A stretch of 64,000 bases of DNA. Source: Zeimonas sediminis (lineage in GTDB: Bacteria; Pseudomonadota; Gammaproteobacteria; Burkholderiales; Burkholderiaceae_E). This document shows, piece after piece, positions 59,827-64,000 of the stretch (its first letter is position 1; each line of letters begins with the position of its first letter). The position numbers and the translations under genes were made by a program. Under the pieces are notes generated by a model, which worked only from the letters and a program-made list of their open reading frames with translations, did not search any database and was not told where the DNA came from. Where the stretch lies: the NCBI RefSeq assembly GCF_023721795.1, contig NZ_JAMQYE010000001.1, positions 992,001 through 1,056,000 of the forward strand, written 5' to 3'.

Positions 59827-59923
59827 CGATTCGTCTTTCCGTGAATTGCGGGGGCCGCTGCCCCCGCCCGGCCCGCCGTCGCCAGCCGATCGAGCGGTGC
59901 CGCCAGCCGATCGAGCGTCGCAG

Positions 59924-62116
59924 TCATCCGGCGCGCCGGAGACGCAACGCGTTCCCGACCACCGAGACCGAGCTGAAGCTCATCGCCAGCGCCGCGATCA
60001 TCGGCGACAGCAGCCAGCCGAACACCGGATAGAGGACGCCGGCCGCGATCGGCACGCCGAGCGCGTTGTACACCAGCGCGAAGCCCAGATTCTCGCGCAT
60101 GTTCCGGACGGTCTGCTCGGAGATCGCTCTCGCCCGGGCGATCGCCCGCAGGTCCCCCTTCACCAGCGTGACATGGCCGGCATTCATCGCCACGTCGGTG
60201 CCGGTGCCCATCGCGATGCCGACGTCGGCGCGCGCAAGCGCGGGTGCGTCGTTGATGCCGTCGCCGGCCATCGCGACGCGGCTGCCGCTCGACTGCAGCC
60301 GTTCCACCAGCGCCACCTTGTCCTCGGGCCTGACTTCGCCGTGGACCTCGTCGATCCCCAGCCTCTCGGCGACCGCGCGCGCGGTCGTCCATCCGTCGCC
60401 GGTCGCCATGACCACCTTCAGGCCGGCCTCGTGCAGCAGGGCGAGCGCCTCCGGGGTCGACGCCTTGAGCGGATCGGAAACCGCCAGGAGCCCGGCGAGC
60501 TCGCGGTCGACCGCCAGGTGCATGACGCTCGCGCCCTGCCCGCGAAGCGCCTCGGCCTGCGCCGACATCGACTTCCACGAAACGCCCTCGTCGTCCATCA
60601 GGGCGCCGTTGCCCAGCGCGACCCGCCGCCCGGCCACCCGGCCGCGCACGCCGACGCCGCTCGACGATTCGAAGCCTTCGACCGCGTCGAACGCGAGGCC
60701 GCGTCGCCGCGCCTCGGCCACGATCGCCTGCGCGAGCGGGTGCTCGGCGCCCTGGTCGAGGCTTGCCGCGATCCGCAGCACCTCCTGCTCGTCGCGCCCC
60801 GGCGCGGGCACGACGCGATCGAACGCCGGCCGACCTTCGGTCAGCGTGCCGGTCTTGTCGACGACCAGCGTGTCGATCCGCCGGAACGATTCGATCGCCG
60901 CCGCGTCCCGGAACAGGATTCCCTGGCGGGCGGCGTTTCCCGTCGCGACCATGATCGACATCGGCGTGGCCAGCCCGAGCGCGCAAGGGCAGGCGATGAT
61001 CAGCACCGCCAGCGCGTTCAGCGTGGCGAAGACCCACGCAGGCTCGGGACCGAGCCAGCCCCAGGCCAGGAAGGTCGCGACCGCGATCGCGACGACCGCC
61101 AGCACGAACCAGCCGGCGACCCGGTCGGCCATCCGCTGCATCGGCGCCCTGGAGCGCTGCGCCTGGGCGACCATCGCCACGATCTGGGAGAGCATGGTTT
61201 CGGCGCCGACCCGCTCGGCCTTCATCGTCAGCGTCCCGCTTGTGTTCAGCGTCGCGCCCACCACCTTGTCGCCGGCGCGCTTGGCGACGGGAATCGGCTC
61301 GCCGGTCAGCATCGATTCGTCGACCGGGCTCTCGCCGTCGACGACGGTGCCGTCGACCGGCACCTTCTCGCCCGGGCGCACGCGCAGCACGTCGCCGACG
61401 TGGACGTGGCCAAGGGGCACGTCTTCCTCGCTGCCGTCGGGCGCGATCCGGCGCGCGGTCTTCGGCGCCAGCCCCAGCAGGGCCTTGATCGCGGCCGAGG
61501 TCTGCCCGCGGGCCTTCAGCTCCAGGACCTGGCCCAGCAGCGTGAGCGACACGATGACCACCGAGGCCTCGAAGTACACCGCGACCCGCCCGTGGGCCTG
61601 GAAGGACGCCGGGAACAGCCCCGGCGCGACCTTGGCCGCGACGCTGTAGACGAAGGCCGCGCCCACTCCGAGCGCGATCAGCGTCCACATGTTCGGGCTG
61701 ACGTTGCGGATCGACTGCGCGCCGCGAACGAAGAACGGCCAGGCGGCCCAGAGCACGACCGGCAGCGACATCGCCAGTTCCACCCACGAGCGCATCGACG
61801 GGGACGCGAGCGCGAAGCGGTGGCCGAACATCGCGAGCACGGCCACCGCCACGGTCAGCGGCAGCGTCCACCAGAAGCGGCGAGAGAAATCGCGCAGCTC
61901 GGGATCGTCGTCCTCCCCGAGGGCGGGCAGCAGCGGCTCGAGCGCCATGCCGCAGATCGGGCAGCTCCCGGGTCCGGGTTGCCGGATCTGCGGGTGCATC
62001 GGGCAGGTGTAGACCGCCGCGGCGGCCTGCCCCGCCGCGTCGCCGCCCGCCTCGCCCTGGCCCCTGGAACCACCGGTCGAGGCGCGCGGGCCCGTTCGAT
62101 GTCTGTGCTCGGTCAT
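59924..62116 (-). CDS. copA: Copper-exporting P1B-type ATPase with N-terminal HMBD/YHS-like metal domain
   Basis: Exports Cu(I). 730 residues. Instead of the usual ferredoxin-like HMA domains the N-terminus carries a Cys-Met-His metal-binding module at 36-61 (YTCPMHP and [11 protein letters not shown]). Seen further: phosphatase motif TGE 271-273, the intramembrane CPC at 376-378, the phosphorylated Asp420 in DKTGTLT, the HP dipeptide in GAEHPLAQ, and GDGINDAP. Start ATG at 62116; an upstream ATG at 62185 is possible but lacks similarity. Divergent from the Met-rich protein genes. Confidence 0.95.
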   Translation of the reverse strand: MTEHRHRTGPRASTGGSRGQGEAGGDAAGQAAAAVYTCPMHPQIRQPGPGSCPICGMALEPLLPALGEDDDPELRDFSRRFWWTLPLTVAVAVLAMFGHRFALASPSMRSWVELAMSLPVVLWAAWPFFVRGAQSIRNVSPNMWTLIALGVGAAFVYSVAAKVAPGLFPASFQAHGRVAVYFEASVVIVSLTLLGQVLELKARGQTSAAIKALLGLAPKTARRIAPDGSEEDVPLGHVHVGDVLRVRPGEKVPVDGTVVDGESPVDESMLTGEPIPVAKRAGDKVVGATLNTSGTLTMKAERVGAETMLSQIVAMVAQAQRSRAPMQRMADRVAGWFVLAVVAIAVATFLAWGWLGPEPAWVFATLNALAVLIIACPCALGLATPMSIMVATGNAARQGILFRDAAAIESFRRIDTLVVDKTGTLTEGRPAFDRVVPAPGRDEQEVLRIAASLDQGAEHPLAQAIVAEARRRGLAFDAVEGFESSSGVGVRGRVAGRRVALGNGALMDDEGVSWKSMSAQAEALRGQGASVMHLAVDRELAGLLAVSDPLKASTPEALALLHEAGLKVVMATGDGWTTARAVAERLGIDEVHGEVRPEDKVALVERLQSSGSRVAMAGDGINDAPALARADVGIAMGTGTDVAMNAGHVTLVKGDLRAIARARAISEQTVRNMRENLGFALVYNALGVPIAAGVLYPVFGWLLSPMIAALAMSFSSVSVVGNALRLRRAG

Positions 62117-62389
62117 GGCCTTTTCACCTTGCGCCCCAAGCCGACAAGGATCAAGATTGACGCTTTCGACAGTGATTGTCATCACGAGCCCGCGTACCCG
62201 GCGATGGCCTTCGGCCGGCGTCCCGCCTTCAAGGCTCGTTCCGCTCTGGCGACGCTTCCACTGGCGCCAGACGCCCGTCCCACCTTCCGACTGCCGGCGG
62301 GACCGCGCTCACTCCTCCCAGGCAGTCGCGGCGACTCGAGCCGGTCCGTGCCTGTTCCGGCGACTCGGGGCGCCCTACAGGAGACGAAC
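62117..62389. other. Divergent copper intergenic region
   Basis: 272 bases between copA and the Met-repeat protein. A CCTTG-N13-CAAGG dyad near 62121-62143 (minus strand) resembles a MerR/CueR operator half-sites pair, but no -10 at the required 19-20-base spacing was found. No convincing promoter on the plus strand was identified. Confidence 0.3.
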
Positions 62390-63160
62390 ATGAAACGCTT
62401 GTTCCTTGCATCGGCGCTCGCGCTGGCCGCCGGCATTGCCGCCGCCCAGCCCGCGCCGGATGCTCAGGCCCCCGGAATGATGGGTGGCTACGGACCCGGC
62501 TACGGCATGGGCCCCGGCATGATGGGCGGCTACGGGCCCGGTTACGGCATGGGCCCCGGCATGATGGGCGGCTATGGCCCGGGTTACGGCATGGGCCCGG
62601 GCGCGCGCGGCGGCTACGGCCCCGGCTACCACATGGGGCCCGGCGGTCGCGGTGGCTGGGGACCGGGAATGATGGGCGGCTACGGCCCAGGTTGGGGAAT
62701 GGGGCCCGGCATGATGGGACCGGGAATGATGGGCGGCTGGGGCGCCGGCATGATGGGCCCCGGCATGATGGGCGGCTGGGGCTCCGGCATGATGGGCGGG
62801 GCCGGCTTCGGGATGATGGGGCTCGGTGCGGGGCGCGCGCTGTGGCTGCCCGATCTGAACGACAAGCAGCGCGCCGAGCTCTCGAAGATCCAGGACGAGA
62901 CCCGCCGCAAGCAGTGGGAGATCGCCGGCAAGATGCAAGACGAGATGGCGAAGATCCGCGACGCGATGGACGCCTCGGGCAAGCGCGACCGCGCCGAAGT
63001 GATGGCGGCGTTCGACCGCATGACCGCGCTGCGCAAGCAGCGGCTCGAGATCGCGCTCGACACCGCCGAGCGCGTCGACCAGGTGCTCACGCCGGAGCAG
63101 CGCGAGAAGCTGCGCCGCTGGGGTCCGTGGTGGGGTCCCGACGGCGAGGGTCGCCAATGA
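62390..63160 (+). CDS. Periplasmic Met/Gly/Tyr-repeat protein with Spy/CpxP-like C-terminal domain
   Basis: 256 residues. Signal peptide 1-19 (cleavage AAA-QPAP). Residues 29-146 are repeats: three exact copies of GMMGGYGPGYGMGP (29-70), then degenerate copies with Trp for Tyr. This part has about 25 Met, no Cys and one His. The C-terminal part (150-256) is charged and helical with LTxxQ-like LTPEQREKL (232-240), as in Spy/CpxP/ZraP proteins. Met clusters suggest Cu(I)/Ag(I) binding. ATG with AGGAG seven bases upstream. Stop overlaps the next gene (ATGA). Confidence 0.85.
   Translation: MKRLFLASALALAAGIAAAQPAPDAQAPGMMGGYGPGYGMGPGMMGGYGPGYGMGPGMMGGYGPGYGMGPGARGGYGPGYHMGPGGRGGWGPGMMGGYGPGWGMGPGMMGPGMMGGWGAGMMGPGMMGGWGSGMMGGAGFGMMGLGAGRALWLPDLNDKQRAELSKIQDETRRKQWEIAGKMQDEMAKIRDAMDASGKRDRAEVMAAFDRMTALRKQRLEIALDTAERVDQVLTPEQREKLRRWGPWWGPDGEGRQ
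62474..62827 (+). repeat. 42-base tandem repeat encoding GMMGGYGPGYGMGP
   Basis: Three near-perfect 42-base units at 62474-62599 are followed by degenerate units and shorter GMMGP and GMMGGW blocks up to about 62827. The unit keeps the reading frame. The synonymous differences between copies show that the repeat is maintained at protein level or is not very recent. Confidence 0.9.
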
Positions 63161-63408
63161 TGTGGGGCGGCGGCATGTACGACGGCGGCTGGGGCATGGG
63201 CTGGGGCATGATGGGCATGCTCCACGGCCTGCTCTGGCTGGTGCTGATCGTGCTGGGCATCTTCGTGCTGGCCCGCTGGCTGCGCAGCGATTCCGCTTCG
63301 CCGGGCGGCGGGTCGGAGAGCGCCCTGGACATCCTGAAGAAGCGCTATGCGCGCGGCGAGATCGGCAAGGAAGAGTACGAGGAGAAGAAGCGCGACCTGA
63401 GCGCCTGA
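63157..63408 (+). CDS. Met/Gly/Trp-rich SHOCT-domain membrane protein
   Basis: 83 residues. N-terminal 1-22 is Met/Gly/Trp-rich (MMWGGGMYDGGWGMGWGMMG), then a membrane helix (about 23-42), and a C-terminal SHOCT motif (about 55-82: LDILKKRYARGEIGKEEYEEKKRDL). The Met-rich part would face the periplasm if the SHOCT part is cytoplasmic. Start ATG overlaps the preceding stop. Such small SHOCT proteins often accompany copper-resistance genes. Confidence 0.88.
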   Translation: MMWGGGMYDGGWGMGWGMMGMLHGLLWLVLIVLGIFVLARWLRSDSASPGGGSESALDILKKRYARGEIGKEEYEEKKRDLSA

Positions 63409-63436
63409 GCAGGCGCGGCCCGTGCGGCAGCGCCCC

Positions 63437-64000
63437 TCAGGCCTTCAGGAACTCCTCGCGCCCGCCGAGCCAGCGCTCCAGGTGGGCGTCGACCGCGGCC
63501 GGATCCTCGCGCAGCATCCGGTCGGCCGTCTCCCGGGCGATCGCGACCAGCTCCGAATCGCGCTCCAGGTCGGCGAAGCGCAGCAGCATCTGGCCCGACT
63601 GGCGCGCGCCGAGCAGCTCGCCGGGCCCGCGCTGGACCAGGTCGCGGCGCGCGATCTCGAAGCCGTCGGTCGTCTCGTACATCGTGCGCAGCCGCTCGCG
63701 GGCGGTCGCCGACAGCGGGTTGCGGTACATCAGCACGCAGAAGCTCTCGGTGCTGCCCCGGCCCACCCGCCCGCGCAGCTGGTGCAGCTGCGCGAGGCCG
63801 AAGCGCTCCGCATGCTCGATTATCATCAGCGACGCGTTCGGCACGTCGACGCCGACCTCGATCACGGTCGTGGCCACCAGCACCTGGATCTCGCCGCGCA
63901 CGAAGCCGTCCATCACCGCCTGCTTGTCCGCGGGCGCCATGCGGCCGTGCACCAGCCCCACCCGGATCGGCGCGAGCTCCTCGGTCAGCCGGGCGTGCGT
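63437..64000 (-). CDS. recG: ATP-dependent DNA helicase RecG, C-terminal part (cut by window edge)
   Basis: Replication-fork reversal helicase. Only the last 187 residues are visible; the frame is open through the right edge. Seen: GLVHGRMAPADKQAVMDGF, motif V VLVATTVIEVGVDVPNASLMIIEHAERFGLAQLHQLRGRVGRG (motif VI), the TRG region FEIARRDLVQRGPGELLGARQSG, and a C-terminal EEFLKA. Adjacent to the SHOCT gene, converging. Confidence 0.97.
   Translation of the reverse strand, partial: THARLTEELAPIRVGLVHGRMAPADKQAVMDGFVRGEIQVLVATTVIEVGVDVPNASLMIIEHAERFGLAQLHQLRGRVGRGSTESFCVLMYRNPLSATARERLRTMYETTDGFEIARRDLVQRGPGELLGARQSGQMLLRFADLERDSELVAIARETADRMLREDPAAVDAHLERWLGGREEFLKA

Noticed and set aside
62121-62150. 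CueR/MerR-type operator upstream of copA
   Set aside because: CCTTG-N13-CAAGG is a fair dyad, but no -35/-10 pair with a 19-20-base spacer brackets it and it abuts the start codon.
59696-63160. A 1,154-codon plus-strand frame ending in the Met-repeat protein
   Set aside because: All but the last 256 codons are antisense to copA and the cytochrome gene; the ATG at 62390 has a ribosome site and signal peptide.

Overview
The window is about 64 kb of very GC-rich (roughly 70%) bacterial chromosome. Gene content and order point to a betaproteobacterium of the order Burkholderiales. The supporting blocks are rlmE-ftsH with divergent yhbY, carAB-greA, ffs-dnaX-ybaB-recR, trxA-rho, orn-M48 peptidase-phhB-rsgA, the rpsP/rimM/trmD and rplS modules, and etfBA with an acyl-CoA dehydrogenase. 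I cannot fix the genus from sequence alone. I saw no rRNA, tRNA, CRISPR array, insertion sequence or phage gene. The only RNA gene recognised is the 4.5S SRP RNA.

Layout. 1-7.7 kb: ftsH (cut by the left edge), rlmE, divergent yhbY, greA, carB, carA. 7.7-18.6 kb: an accessory nitrogen-acquisition region. A peptide/nickel-type ABC importer (binding protein, two permeases, a fused double ATPase) is followed by allophanate hydrolase and a GntR regulator, facing a taurine/nitrate-type ABC importer on the other strand. A sigma-54 type promoter and NtrC-like sites precede the first gene. 18.7-25.3 kb: a class III CoA-transferase, recR, ybaB, dnaX, 4.5S RNA, trxA, rho and zinc-independent L31. 25.4-33.6 kb: a membrane glycosyltransferase, a MATE exporter, oligoribonuclease, an M48 peptidase, phhB, rsgA, a CobD/CbiB-like protein and a CoA-pyrophosphatase. 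33.8-41.1 kb: rplS, then a tctABC-like transporter and an rhlE helicase, then trmD, rimM and rpsP. The classical four-gene ribosomal operon is therefore split. 41.2-48.4 kb: a radical SAM protein, a zinc-ribbon membrane protein, an acyl-CoA dehydrogenase, etfA, etfB, a divergent MarR regulator and an enoyl-CoA hydratase. 48.7-53.7 kb: a MoxR/DUF58/transglutaminase module and mltB. 53.7-59.3 kb: a double-length EamA exporter coupled to cysM, then oxyR, dgoK and dgoA. 59.3-64 kb: cytochrome c, a copper P-type ATPase, a methionine-repeat periplasmic protein, a SHOCT membrane protein and the C-terminal part of recG.

How the genes may work together. The 8-15 kb operon looks like an import-and-hydrolyse unit for a nitrogen compound degraded through allophanate, under nitrogen (NtrC/sigma-54) and possibly substrate (GntR) control. 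The etf/MarR divergon has paired operators placed on both predicted promoters and would tie electron-transfer flavoprotein supply to acyl-CoA oxidation. The right end combines a copper exporter with two methionine-rich envelope proteins and probably forms a copper-handling unit. The most distinctive items are the sigma-54/NtrC-controlled orphan allophanate hydrolase locus, the gap-free 341-codon tandem duplication in the EamA transporter fused downstream of cysM, the Met-Gly-Tyr repeat protein, and the interrupted trmD-rplS operon with a new rplS promoter.
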